A DNA stretch of 64,000 nt, from contig CAZWPX010000002.1 of assembly GCA_964636125.1 (NCBI GenBank), positions 117,160-181,159 on the forward strand. The letters are read 5' to 3'. The notes under the pieces are model-generated. The model saw nothing but the letters and a program-made list of their open reading frames with translations, searched no databases and was not told the DNA's origin. This stretch comes from CAJINA01 sp964636125. Lineage in GTDB: Bacteria; Desulfobacterota; Desulfobacteria; Desulfobacterales; CAJINA01. Shown piece after piece: positions 17,378 through 26,442 of this stretch; position 1 is the stretch's first letter, and the number at the start of each line of letters is the position of its first letter. The position numbers and the translations under genes are program-made.

Positions 17378-17504
17378 AACAAGAGAGTATAACCTTTTTT
17401 GGATGAATTCCGAAAGTGGCGTCGAACGCGTTTATTAAAAGCTTGGCCCCGCGCCTTGGAATCCTTGAACCCTTGAACTCTTGAACCTTTTTACTTGAAC
17501 CCCC

Positions 17505-18935
17505 ATGAAACTCGGCGCCCGCATATTCGTTTGCTATGCCCTGATCTTTGCAGTCTGTTTCTACTACCCGGTGGACTGGATGCTGGCCAACCTGCGCACC
17601 CGCTACCTCGAAGGCGTAGAAGACCCGCTGGTGGACCAGGCCAACATCCTGGCCGTGCTGGTGGGCCTGGAGATGGAAAACGGTGAATTCGAAGCCAAAA
17701 AACTGCAGTCTGTTTTTGAACAGGTCCACCGCCGGGCGCTTGCCACCCGGATCTATGACCTTGAAAAAAAGAATGTCGACATGTGGATTTACATCACCGA
17801 CCCGGTTGGGAAAATCATCTTCGACGCTCAAAACACGGACAACGTCGGGCAGGATTTCGCCGCCTGGCGGGATGTACGCCTGACCCTTGAAGGCCGGTAC
17901 GGCGCCCGCACCACCCGACTGGACCCCGCAGACCCAACCTCATCGGTACTCTACGTGGCCGCGCCCATCCGGATCCACAATGAGATCATCGGGGTTCTGA
18001 CCGTTGCAAAACCAACCCGCAACATCAACAGTTTTATCGCGGGTGCCAAGCCCAGAATTATAATGGTCGGATTTCTGGCCACCGCTACGGCTGTTTTCTT
18101 CAGCCTCCTGGCCTCTTATTGGATCACACGCCCGATCAGGCGCCTGACAGCCTACGCCAATGACGTCCGGGATGGAAAACGGGTGGAGCTGCCGCGCCTG
18201 GACCGGAGTGAAATCGGTGAAATGGGACAGGCTTTCGAGCGCATGCGCACCGCCCTGGAAGGCCGCCAATACATCGAGCAATATGTTCAGACCCTGACGC
18301 ATGAAATCAAAAGCCCCCTGTCCGCCATCCGGGGTGCGGCGGAGCTGCTGGGCGAAAAGATGGCCCCAGAGCAACGCGTGCGGTTTTTGAACAACATTGT
18401 CAGTGAAACCACCCGGATCCAAGACCTGGTCGAGCGCATGCTGGAATTATCGTCCCTGGAAAGCCAGTCGGTGCTGCCGGTGCTGGAAACGGTCTCTTTG
18501 AATGCCCTGATACGGTCCATCTTAGAGAGCAAACAGCCGCTGCTGTCAAAAAAGAACCTGACCACGGAGATGAATCTGGGAGAGGAAGTTCGGATACAGG
18601 GGGATTCGTTTTTACTGCATCAGGCCATCGGCAATCTTTTCCAGAACGCCATCGATTTCAGTCCGGAGCATGGCCGCCTGACCCTGGAGATGATAACCCG
18701 GCCAGGCGAGGTTAACCTGATCTTGACAGATGACGGTCCTGGGATCCCTGATTTCGCCGGAGAAAAGGTATTCGAAAAATTTTACTCCCTGCAGCGCCCC
18801 GGAACCGGCAAAAAAAGCACCGGCCTGGGCCTGAACCTGGTCAGGGAAGTCGCCCAGCTGCACGGCGGCCGCATTCACCTGGAGAACCGGCCCGGGCATA
18901 AGGGGGTGCGGGCCGAGCTGACGTTAGCAGGCTGA
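17505..18935 (+). CDS. CreC-type sensor histidine kinase
   Basis: A 476-residue membrane kinase. TM1 (FVCYALIFAVCFYYPVDWML) and TM2 (~residues 184-205) enclose a ~150-residue extracytoplasmic sensor of the CreC type with MWIYITDPVGKIIFDA. A HAMP segment follows, then the H-box TLTHEIKSPLSAIRG (His266) and the ATP-binding N (NLFQNAIDFSPEHG), G1 (TDDGPGIP) and G2 (STGLGLNLVREV) boxes. It partners the CreB-like regulator upstream. In the dedicated sortase system a kinase and regulator pair likewise accompanies the sortase. A repeat insertion lies between the two partner genes. Confidence 0.93.
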   Translation: MKLGARIFVCYALIFAVCFYYPVDWMLANLRTRYLEGVEDPLVDQANILAVLVGLEMENGEFEAKKLQSVFEQVHRRALATRIYDLEKKNVDMWIYITDPVGKIIFDAQNTDNVGQDFAAWRDVRLTLEGRYGARTTRLDPADPTSSVLYVAAPIRIHNEIIGVLTVAKPTRNINSFIAGAKPRIIMVGFLATATAVFFSLLASYWITRPIRRLTAYANDVRDGKRVELPRLDRSEIGEMGQAFERMRTALEGRQYIEQYVQTLTHEIKSPLSAIRGAAELLGEKMAPEQRVRFLNNIVSETTRIQDLVERMLELSSLESQSVLPVLETVSLNALIRSILESKQPLLSKKNLTTEMNLGEEVRIQGDSFLLHQAIGNLFQNAIDFSPEHGRLTLEMITRPGEVNLILTDDGPGIPDFAGEKVFEKFYSLQRPGTGKKSTGLGLNLVREVAQLHGGRIHLENRPGHKGVRAELTLAG

Positions 18936-18936
18936 T

Positions 18937-19052
18937 AGGGCCCATCCATAAATCCAAGATTTCAGGATGGCGCTATTGGCTCTTAGCGGTTAGTTAACAT
19001 GCTGTAATGAAAATGTTTTAGCTAAAACCTGATAGCTAATGGCTAACACCTT
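18937..19052. repeat. TAGGGCCCATCCA / GCTATTGGCTCTTAGC dispersed repeat
   Basis: TAGGGCCCATCCATAAAT directly after the kinase stop, then GCTATTGGCTCTTAGC and about 65 nt ending GGCTAACACCTT. The same pair of blocks is at the window end, 63883-64000, where the second block is inverted. Confidence 0.7.
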
Positions 19053-19056
19053 CCAG

Positions 19057-19662
19057 CTATGGCCGCAGACAGGCTAAAATCAGCGTCTGCAGGCGTTCAA
19101 AACAGCCGCCATAAAAATGATCCGCCTCCGGGATAAGGTGCAGGTCGGCCCGGGGGTTCCAATCCGGCAGCAGCGCCTCGACCATTTCGGGCGGGGCGAT
19201 CTCATCCAGGCCGCCGGTCACCACGAACTTCAATGCCGGTATCTGCCTTACGTCCGCGAAATCCAGAAAAGCGGCCGGCGGCGAGACCATGGCCTGGTGC
19301 GCCACCGGGGCCATCTCCGGGGTGATGTGCGCGTTTACCCAACTGCCGAAAGAGTAGCCGGCCAGGCTGATATCCCCCAGTCCGCGCCCGGCCAGGTAAG
19401 CCATGGCCGCAAGGACATCCTGCTGCTCGCCCCGGCCGTCATCGAACTTTCCGCCGCTGCGCCCGACGCCCCTAAAATTGAATTGCAGGCAACTGTAACC
19501 GGCCTGGACGTAGGCGGCAGCCACCGCCTGTACCACCGGGTTATACATGTCACCGCCATACAGGGGGTGCGGATGGGTCACCACAACGCCGTGGTCCCGG
19601 GCTTCTTTGCTGAACAACCCTTCGAGGACCAGGTCCCCGGATGTGAAGGTGACTGTTTCCAT
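19057..19662 (-). CDS. alpha/beta hydrolase (COG2945-like)
   Basis: A 201-residue single-domain alpha/beta hydrolase. The oxyanion stretch is VVTHPHPLYGGDMYN, the nucleophile elbow is GYSFGSW (Ser in G-x-S-x-G), FNFRGVGRSGG is a conserved loop, and the His is in EADHFYGG near the C terminus. The acid residue is probably in GGLDEIAP. It is cytoplasmic, with no signal peptide. It starts 2 nt after the RNase D stop on the same strand, so the two are likely co-transcribed. The substrate is unknown; small esters are typical for the family. Confidence 0.88.
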   Translation of the reverse strand: METVTFTSGDLVLEGLFSKEARDHGVVVTHPHPLYGGDMYNPVVQAVAAAYVQAGYSCLQFNFRGVGRSGGKFDDGRGEQQDVLAAMAYLAGRGLGDISLAGYSFGSWVNAHITPEMAPVAHQAMVSPPAAFLDFADVRQIPALKFVVTGGLDEIAPPEMVEALLPDWNPRADLHLIPEADHFYGGCFERLQTLILACLRP

Positions 19663-19664
19663 GG

Positions 19665-20801
19665 CTATTTTACATGCTCAAGGCAAGTTGTGATCGCTTG
19701 GCCAAATTCCTTTTTCTGCCAGTTTTTAAGATCCGGGAGTGCCTCCAGGGCCTCCAGCGTTCGCGGGCAGGCGGTAGCCACGGCGGTCATTTGCGCCTTG
19801 GTCAACAACAAGGGGGGTTCAAGTTCAAGTTCCGCAGCCTGCCTGTCGCGCCAATCTTTCAGCACTTTTATCCGGTCCGGCACCTGGGGCGGCAGTCTCG
19901 GCGCCCGGTTACGGGGATAGACCGGCAGCTTTTCCGGCGGCACCCGGGCCCCCTTTTTGACCGCTGTTACAATCGCATTCCCGTACATGGCTACCTGGCG
20001 GGGGCTCAGGGCACCGGTTATTTCCAGGCGTTTCAAGGTTCGCGGACCGCTGGTGGCAATTTTGATCAACGGCTGAGCTCCCAGGACCTTAAATAGCGGC
20101 CGGTCCTTCCTGGCAGCAATGTCGCGCCGAAGCTTCAAGAGCTCCTCCAGAACCGCAAGTTCGCCCCTTTTTAGTTTTCCGGCACCTTTGCATTTTAAAA
20201 ACAAAGGCTGGCCATTTTCCTGCGGGGTCCTGACACGGCTTAAAAGCTGGCACTCCTCTGTCACCCAGTAAAGCCGGTTCCGGGCTTCCAACTCAGCTGT
20301 CAGCTCAGCGGCCAGCTGAACCAGATAAACGGCATCTTTGGCCGCGTAGGCCATCATTTCGGTGGGCAAAGGGCGCATGGACCAGTCTTTGCGCTGGTAT
20401 TTCTTGTCCAGCTTGACCGCAAACCGATTTTGCAGCACGGCATCAAGTCCGGTTTCCTTTTTACCCAGGAACATGGAGGCCAGCTGGGTATCAAATAGGT
20501 GGTGAATGTCGATCCCGAAATCGCGGTAGAGTGACCGTACGTCATAATCCGCACCGTGAAACACCTTTTTTACCTGCGGGTTCGCAAAAACAGGCCTCAG
20601 GGCCGAGAGATCCGGCAGGGCCAGGGGGTCGATGATGGCGCTGGTCCTGGACGTCGCCAGCTGCAGGAGGCAAACCTTCTCCTTAAAATGGTGCATCGAA
20701 TCAGCTTCCAGGTCCACGGCAAGCACGGGTTCGGATTCAAGTTCGGGTACCAGTTCGGCGAGTTCAGCCGCTGTTGTAATTGTCCTGTATTGGGTTTCCA
20801 T
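19665..20801 (-). CDS. rnd: ribonuclease D
   Basis: 3'-5' exoribonuclease of the DEDDy family that trims tRNA and other stable RNA 3' ends. 378 residues, normal length. The acidic residues are in AVDLEADSM (Exo I), HGADYDVRSL (Exo II) and YAAKDAVYL (Exo III, Tyr-x3-Asp). A C-terminal HRDC domain follows from about residue 215 (LAVLEELLKLRRDIAARKDRP). It is the first gene of a two-gene unit with the alpha/beta hydrolase. Confidence 0.94.
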   Translation of the reverse strand: METQYRTITTAAELAELVPELESEPVLAVDLEADSMHHFKEKVCLLQLATSRTSAIIDPLALPDLSALRPVFANPQVKKVFHGADYDVRSLYRDFGIDIHHLFDTQLASMFLGKKETGLDAVLQNRFAVKLDKKYQRKDWSMRPLPTEMMAYAAKDAVYLVQLAAELTAELEARNRLYWVTEECQLLSRVRTPQENGQPLFLKCKGAGKLKRGELAVLEELLKLRRDIAARKDRPLFKVLGAQPLIKIATSGPRTLKRLEITGALSPRQVAMYGNAIVTAVKKGARVPPEKLPVYPRNRAPRLPPQVPDRIKVLKDWRDRQAAELELEPPLLLTKAQMTAVATACPRTLEALEALPDLKNWQKKEFGQAITTCLEHVK

Positions 20802-20879
20802 GGGGTCTGATCACTTCTCCAGGGCAGTTCGATAATCTCAATTTTCCCTTGACCGATGCCGGTATATCACCTACCTACT

Positions 20880-21025
20880 TAGTGCCCATCCAGAAACGGC
20901 ATCTTTTGGCCCAGAGCTGCGTTTTCGCTCGTTTGAAATCCTCGGAATAGCCCGCTATGCCTGCGGTTTCAAATTCACTCAAGCCTTGCTCTGAACCAAA
21001 GTCTACCATTTCTGGATAGACACTA
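20880..21025. repeat. 146-bp MITE-like element with inverted ends
   Basis: The 320-bp gap between rnd and thrS is mostly this element. Its ends, TAGTGCCCATCCAGAAACGG and the reverse complement of TAGTGTCTATCCAGAAATGG, form an imperfect ~20-bp inverted repeat. The interior has TTTTGGCCCA, CTGCGTT and TTTGAAATCCTCGGAATA, which also occur in the ~150-bp element at 46493-46642. No coding capacity. The rest of the gap should hold the thrS promoter, which I could not define. Confidence 0.7.
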
Positions 21026-21122
21026 CATTGGCTGCATGTAACCGGTGCACTCCAGGTAGCGTTTTCGCTCCCGGGAGCCGGTTACCAGTTTTTTAACAAT
21101 CTACAGTACAGGTGAAAACAGC

Positions 21123-23039
21123 ATGGTCAACATAACACTTCCGGATGGAAGCATAAAGTCTTTTGAGCAGACGCCTTCAGGGCTTGACGTGGCCTTGAGC
21201 ATTTCCGAGGGCTTCGCCCGCAACTGCGTCGCCATGGAACTGGATGGGGCCGTAAGGGATCTGAGCACCCCGATTACCGCAGATACGGCCCTGCGACTGA
21301 TCACCAAAAAAGATCCGGAAGCCATCGACATCCTTCACCATTCGGCTGCCCACGTGATGGCCCAGGCCATTTTAGAACTTTATCCGGAGGCCAAACTGAC
21401 CATTGGTCCCGCCGTGGAAGACGGCTTCTACTACGATATCGACATGCAGCCGGTATCAGAAGATGATTTCCCCAGGATTGAAGCCCTGATGAAAAAAATC
21501 ATCAAGGCCAAGCTGCCCTTTGTACGCGAGGAAGTCGCCAAAAATAAAGCCCTGGCGTTCTACAAGGATGAACCTTACAAACTGGAAATGCTGACCGACC
21601 TTGAAGACGGCACCATCTCTTTTTATAAACAGGGGAGCTTCACGGACCTGTGCCGCGGCCCGCACCTGCCGCATACCGGTTATGTGACCGCCTTCAAATT
21701 GATGAAAGTGTCCGGTGCCTACTGGCGCGCCGACCAGAACAACGCCCAGCTGCAGCGCATCTACGGCACCGCCTTTTTTGACAAGAAAGCACTGAAAAAA
21801 CACCTGCACTTTATAGAGGAAGCTAAAAAACGCAACCACCGCAAGCTCGGTATTGCCATGGACCTGTTCAGTTTCCATGATGAGGCGCCGGGGATGCCTT
21901 TTTTCCACTCCAAGGGCATGGCGGTCTGGAATGTCCTGCTGGACTATTGGCGTGAAGAACACCACAAAGACGGATACGTGGAGACCAAGACACCCATCAT
22001 GCTGACCCGCACCCTGTGGGAACAAAGCGGCCACTGGGAAAATTACCGCGAAAACATGTACACCTCGGAGATCGACGAGTCTGAGTACGCCATCAAACCC
22101 ATGAACTGCCCGGGCGGTATGCTGCTGTACAGCTCACACCCGCACTCCTACAAGGACCTGCCGCTGCGCCAGGGCGAGATCGGCCTTGTCCATCGGCATG
22201 AACTCAGCGGGGTCCTGTCCGGTCTTTTCCGGGTCCGGGCCTTTCACCAGGATGATGCCCACATTTTCATGATGCCCTCCCAGATTCAGGAAGAGATCCT
22301 GGGGGTTTTGAAACTGGTGGAAAGGATTTACAGCACCTTCGGACTCACGTTCCACCTGGAGCTTTCCACGCGGCCTGAAAAATCAATCGGCAACGACGAG
22401 GACTGGGAAATCGCCACGGAAGGACTGCGCTCCGCCCTGGACCGCTACGGCCAACCGTACCAGATCAATGAAGGCGACGGTGCCTTTTACGGGCCCAAGA
22501 TCGATGTCCACATCCAGGATGCCCTGGGCCGGACCTGGCAGTGCGGGACCGTTCAGCTGGACATGTCCCTGCCAGAAAGATTTGATCTTAACTATGTGGG
22601 CAAGGACAATGAAAAACACCGCCCCATCATGATTCACCGGGTCATCTACGGTTCCATTGAGCGGTTTTTCGGTATTCTTATCGAACATTTCGCAGGCCGG
22701 TTTCCGCTCTGGCTGGCCCCGGTCCAGGCGACCCTGCTGCCCATCAATGATGAGTTGGCCGCATACGCCGAGACGGTAAAAGAGACGCTTGAATCCGCCG
22801 GTCTGCGGACTGAGGTTGACAGCCGCACGGAAAGTTTGAAGCGCAAGGTGCGCGACGCCCAGCTTGCCAAAACCCCGCTGATCCTAACCATCGGTGCCAA
22901 GGAAAAAGAGGCCGGGACCCTGTCCGTGCGTACCCTGGACGGCAAGGTCCGTTACGGCTTTGCCCAGCAGGATTTTCTGGCCCGGGTTCTGGCCCATGTG
23001 CAGGCCCGCCGGATCGATTTTGATATATTCGGCGATTAG
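21123..23039 (+). CDS. thrS: threonyl-tRNA synthetase
   Basis: Class II synthetase, 638 residues, full length. An N-terminal TGS domain (residues 1-62), then the editing domain with HSAAHVMAQA (H-x3-H) and FTDLCRGPHLP (Cys), then the catalytic core with MNCPGGMLLYSS (motif 2 region), FHQDDAHIFM and GDGAFYGPKIDVHIQDALGR, then motif 3 MIHRVIYGSIERFFGILIEH, and the C-terminal anticodon-binding domain. The start fits an alignment by eye with the TGS domain. A VanZ-like gene follows at once. No T-box leader was seen. Confidence 0.97.
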   Translation: MVNITLPDGSIKSFEQTPSGLDVALSISEGFARNCVAMELDGAVRDLSTPITADTALRLITKKDPEAIDILHHSAAHVMAQAILELYPEAKLTIGPAVEDGFYYDIDMQPVSEDDFPRIEALMKKIIKAKLPFVREEVAKNKALAFYKDEPYKLEMLTDLEDGTISFYKQGSFTDLCRGPHLPHTGYVTAFKLMKVSGAYWRADQNNAQLQRIYGTAFFDKKALKKHLHFIEEAKKRNHRKLGIAMDLFSFHDEAPGMPFFHSKGMAVWNVLLDYWREEHHKDGYVETKTPIMLTRTLWEQSGHWENYRENMYTSEIDESEYAIKPMNCPGGMLLYSSHPHSYKDLPLRQGEIGLVHRHELSGVLSGLFRVRAFHQDDAHIFMMPSQIQEEILGVLKLVERIYSTFGLTFHLELSTRPEKSIGNDEDWEIATEGLRSALDRYGQPYQINEGDGAFYGPKIDVHIQDALGRTWQCGTVQLDMSLPERFDLNYVGKDNEKHRPIMIHRVIYGSIERFFGILIEHFAGRFPLWLAPVQATLLPINDELAAYAETVKETLESAGLRTEVDSRTESLKRKVRDAQLAKTPLILTIGAKEKEAGTLSVRTLDGKVRYGFAQQDFLARVLAHVQARRIDFDIFGD

Positions 23040-23044
23040 AGCGT

Positions 23045-23479
23045 TTGTGTAACCTCGCGCGACACATTACAACCGATATTGAATTGAAACTATTTCTTAA
23101 ATCCAGGTTTACCCACTACTGGCTGCCGGTAATCATTTACTGTGCAGCCATTTATATCCAATCTTCCTTTCCCACCACCCAGGGGCTTCCGAGCTGGCGG
23201 CATCTGGACAAGCTCTTGCACCTGGCGGCCTACACCATTCTGGGCGCCCTCTTTTTCCGGGCCCTGTCCAGCGGTGGCGGCAACCTGAAGCGGGCAGTCA
23301 TCTTCAGCATCCTGTTCACTGGCCTCTACGGCCTCAGCGACGAGATTCACCAGGCCTTCGTTCCGGGCCGGTCCCCCGAAGCAACCGATGTGGCCGCCGA
23401 TTTTGCGGGCGGAATTGTCGGTGTGGGCTGGGGCTGGTCCCGGCTCAAACGGATTGACAAATCAGTCGACCTTTTGTAA
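23045..23479 (+). CDS. VanZ-like membrane protein
   Basis: A 144-residue small membrane protein with about four helices. The VanZ-family signature is DEIHQAFVPGRSPEATDVAADFAGG, preceded by SWRHLDKLLHLAAYTILGALFFR, in which the conserved DKxxHxxxY residues appear. The start is a TTG just after the thrS stop; ORF continuity and the TM pattern support it but an internal start is possible. Family members are widespread; teicoplanin resistance is not implied. Confidence 0.85.
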   Translation: MCNLARHITTDIELKLFLKSRFTHYWLPVIIYCAAIYIQSSFPTTQGLPSWRHLDKLLHLAAYTILGALFFRALSSGGGNLKRAVIFSILFTGLYGLSDEIHQAFVPGRSPEATDVAADFAGGIVGVGWGWSRLKRIDKSVDLL

Positions 23480-23531
23480 TGATTATCAGCTCGAAAAAGC
23501 TTCATCCCTAACAGAGGAGGCCGACCAGACG

Positions 23532-26303
23532 ATGAACGCAAAGCAAACCCTCATAATCAACGGGAACCGGTTTGAATTTGATACCGGGGAAACCATTCTG
23601 GATGTCTGCCGTACGAACAGTATTGATGTCCCGACGCTGTGCCACCTGAAAGATGCTACCCCGACGGGTGCATGCCGCATCTGTGTTGTTGAAGTGGAAA
23701 ATGCCCGCAGCCTGCTGACCGCCTGCTCCACGCCGGCCGCACCCGACATGGTTGTGCAGACCGAATCGCCCGCGGTTATAGAGGCACGCAAGGAGATCCT
23801 GCAGCTGATGCTCTCCTCCGGCAATCACAACTGCGCTGTGAGAGGCTCGGACAACAAGGACTGGACCTCTTTTCAGCTGGGTGTCCAGGAAGATGATAAC
23901 AGCTCGGAACTTTGCCCCGTCTGGGGGGATTGCCGCCTGCAGGACCTGGCCTACCATTACCAGGTGGACGGCAAGGGCTTTGAAGCCACTGAGACCCGGT
24001 ACCCCATGGAAACTGTCAATCCCTTTATCGTGCGGGACTTTTCGCGCTGCATCCTGTGCGGTCGCTGTGTACAGGCCTGTAACGAAGTCCAGGTGAACAA
24101 TGCCATCAATTTCGGCTACCGCGGAGCGGAAACCAAAATCATTGCGGCCGGAGACAGACCCCTGAAAGATTCTGATTGCGTCTTTTGCGGTGAGTGCGTC
24201 CAGGCCTGTCCGGTGGGTGCCCTTGTGGAAAAAGACGTCCGCTACCAGGTGCGTCAGTGGGACACCAAAAGAGTCCGCACCACCTGCAGTTATTGCGGGG
24301 TCGGCTGCCAGCTCAACCTGCATGTCAGAGACAACCAGGTCGTCAAGGTATCCGGGGTTGAGGACCTGCCGCCCAATAACGGCAGCCTGTGTGTAAAGGG
24401 CCGCTTCGGCTACCATTTCGTCGGCTCGCCCGAACGCCTGACCGTCCCGTTGATCCGCAAAGACGGTGAACTCAAGGAAGCCACCTGGGACGAAGCCCTG
24501 GACCTGGTCGCCGGGCGCTTCAAGGAGATCCGCGACGCCAGCGGCCCGGACAGTATGGGGGTCCTGACCTCCGCCCGGATCACCAATGAGGAAAACTACG
24601 TTGCCCATAAATTCAGCCGGGCCGTCTTGAAAACGAACAATATCGACCACTGCGCCCGATTGTGACACAGCTCCACCGTGGCCGGTCTGGCCGCAGCTTT
24701 TGGAAGTGGCGCAATGACGAACACCATTGCCGATATTGAAACCGCGGATGTCATCCTGATTACAGGGTCCAACACCACGGAAAACCACCCGGTGCTGTCC
24801 AGTTTCGTCAAGCGGGCCGTCACCCAGCGGGGGGCCAAGCTGATCGTGGTTGACCCGCGCAAGATCAAGATTACCGAACATGCCGAATTGTGGCTCCGTC
24901 AGCAGCCGGGTTATGATGTGGCCTGGATCAACGGCCTCATGCACGTGATCATTAACGAAGACCTGCATGACAAGAAATTCATCGCGGAAAGAACCGAAGA
25001 ATTTGAAGGGGTCGCGGAAACAGTCAAGAAATACACCCCGGAATATGTGGAAGAACTCACCGGGATTCCCGCGGACGCCCTGGTGCAGGCTGCCCGGCTG
25101 TATGCCAACGCCGATGCCGCCAGCACCCTCTACTGCATGGGCATCACCCAGCACACCTCCGGGGTCGACAATGTGAAGTCCCTCGCCAACCTGGCCATGC
25201 TCACCGGCAACATGGGCAAACCGGGCGGCGGGGTGAACCCCCTGCGCGGCCAGAACAATGTCCAGGGCGCCTGCGACATGGGCGGGCTGCCCAACGTCCT
25301 GACCGCCTACCAGCCGGTGGTCAACCTGGAGGCCATCAAGAAGATGGAGGACGCCTGGGGGGTGACCGGCCTGCCCACCGAAATCGGCCTCACCGTGACA
25401 AAGATGCTCCCCAAAGCCCATGCGGGTGAGCTCAAGACCATGTACATCATCGGTGAAAACCCGCTGGTATCCGATGCCGATCTCAACCACGCCAAGGCCT
25501 GCCTGGAACACCTTGATTTCCTGGTGGTTCAGGATATTTTCCTGACCGAGACCGCCGAGATCGCCGACGTGGTCCTGCCATCGCGCTGTTTTGCCGAAAA
25601 GGAAGGCACCTTTGCCAACACCGAGCGGCGGGTACAACGGGTGCGCCAGGCAGTCGAACCGCCGGGTGAAGCTCGCTACGACTGGGAGATCACGGGTGAA
25701 ATTGCCAACCGCATGGGGTATGATGGCCTGACGTACAAGGAAAGCCAGGAAATATTCGATGAACTCAGGAAGGTAACTCCGTCTTATGCCGGAATCACCT
25801 ACGACCGCATCGAGGATATCGGCATCCACTGGCCCTGTCCCACCGAGGACCACCCCGGGACACCCATCCTGCACACGGCCCAGTTCACTCGCGGCAAAGG
25901 CCTTTTTCACGCCATAGACGTGCAGCCGCCGGCGGAAGTGACCGATACGGAATACCCCCTGTATCTGACTACCGGGCGCCTTCTCTACCAGTACCACACC
26001 GGTACCATGACCATGAAATCAGAGGACCTCAACGATCGGGCGCCGGGCAGTTTCGTGGAGATTTCCGCCACCGATGCCGACCGCTACGAACTGGCCGAAG
26101 GCGAGATGGCAGAAGTTGCCTCCCGCCGGGGAACAATCCAGGCCAAGGTACGTATTTCGACCAAGGCGGTGGACGGCACTGTCTTTGTACCGTTCCACTT
26201 TGCAACCGCAGCCGCCAACATGCTGACCAATGCCGCACTCGATCCGGTTTGTGGCATCCCCGAATTCAAGGTATGCGCGGTTAAGCTTTCAAAAGCCGCC
26301 TAA
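23532..26303 (+). CDS. fdhA: formate dehydrogenase catalytic subunit, selenocysteine-containing (UGA read through)
   Basis: A 923-residue selenoprotein split by conventional gene calling at the in-frame UGA 24663-24665 (Sec378). Domain order: an N-terminal plant-type [2Fe-2S] domain (C37, C48, C51, C65), a NuoG-like His-Cys segment (GNHNC), two 4Fe-4S motifs (CILCGRCVQAC and CVFCGECVQAC), a further 4Fe-4S (CSYCGVGC), then the molybdopterin/W-bis-MGD domains with the active site NIDHCARL-U-HSSTVAGL. LTGNMGKPGGGVNPLRGQNNVQGACDMG and the C-terminal molybdopterin-binding domain are intact. It interconverts formate and CO2. GAGGAGG lies upstream of the ATG. Such an N-terminal layout is typical of soluble NAD- or ferredoxin-linked enzymes; no beta or gamma subunit gene is adjacent. 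A selenoprotein HdrD-like gene is convergent downstream. Confidence 0.95.
24678..24694 (+). promoter_or_regulatory. SECIS-like stem-loop in fdhA
   Basis: GTGGCC (24678-24683) pairs with GGCCGC (24689-24694), one G-U included, around loop GGTCT; the stem starts 13 nt after the UGA. The apical GGUC matches the known fdhF element. Confidence 0.7.
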
Positions 26304-26322
26304 CCCATACACCCTTGCCTGC

Positions 26323-26359
26323 AAAAGCCCGGTCCAGCCTTACTGGATCGGGTTTTTTT
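26323..26359 (+). terminator. rho-independent terminator after fdhA
   Basis: CCCGGTCCAG (26328-26337) pairs with CTGGATCGGG (26343-26352), one G-U included, followed by seven T's. Confidence 0.9.
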
Positions 26360-26379
26360 ATTCAGCTGAATAGACTAAA

Positions 26380-26413
26380 AGAACCCGATACAGTTTTCAC
26401 CGTATCGGGTTCT
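26380..26413 (-). terminator. rho-independent terminator of the HdrD-like gene
   Basis: AGAACCCGATAC and GTATCGGGTTCT form a perfect 12-bp stem. On the minus strand it is followed by TTTTAG, so it ends the minus-strand transcript. Confidence 0.85.
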
Positions 26414-26442
26414 ATATGTAACTTGGTGTATCCGAGTCAGGC

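Noticed and set aside
24663..24665. UGA in fdhA as a nonsense mutation.
   Set aside because: Position and context (CARL-U-HSSTVAGL) match the known Sec site, and a SECIS-like hairpin follows.
23508..25997. 829-codon ORF opposite fdhA.
   Set aside because: It is the mirror of a high-GC coding frame; fdhA on the + strand has all motifs.
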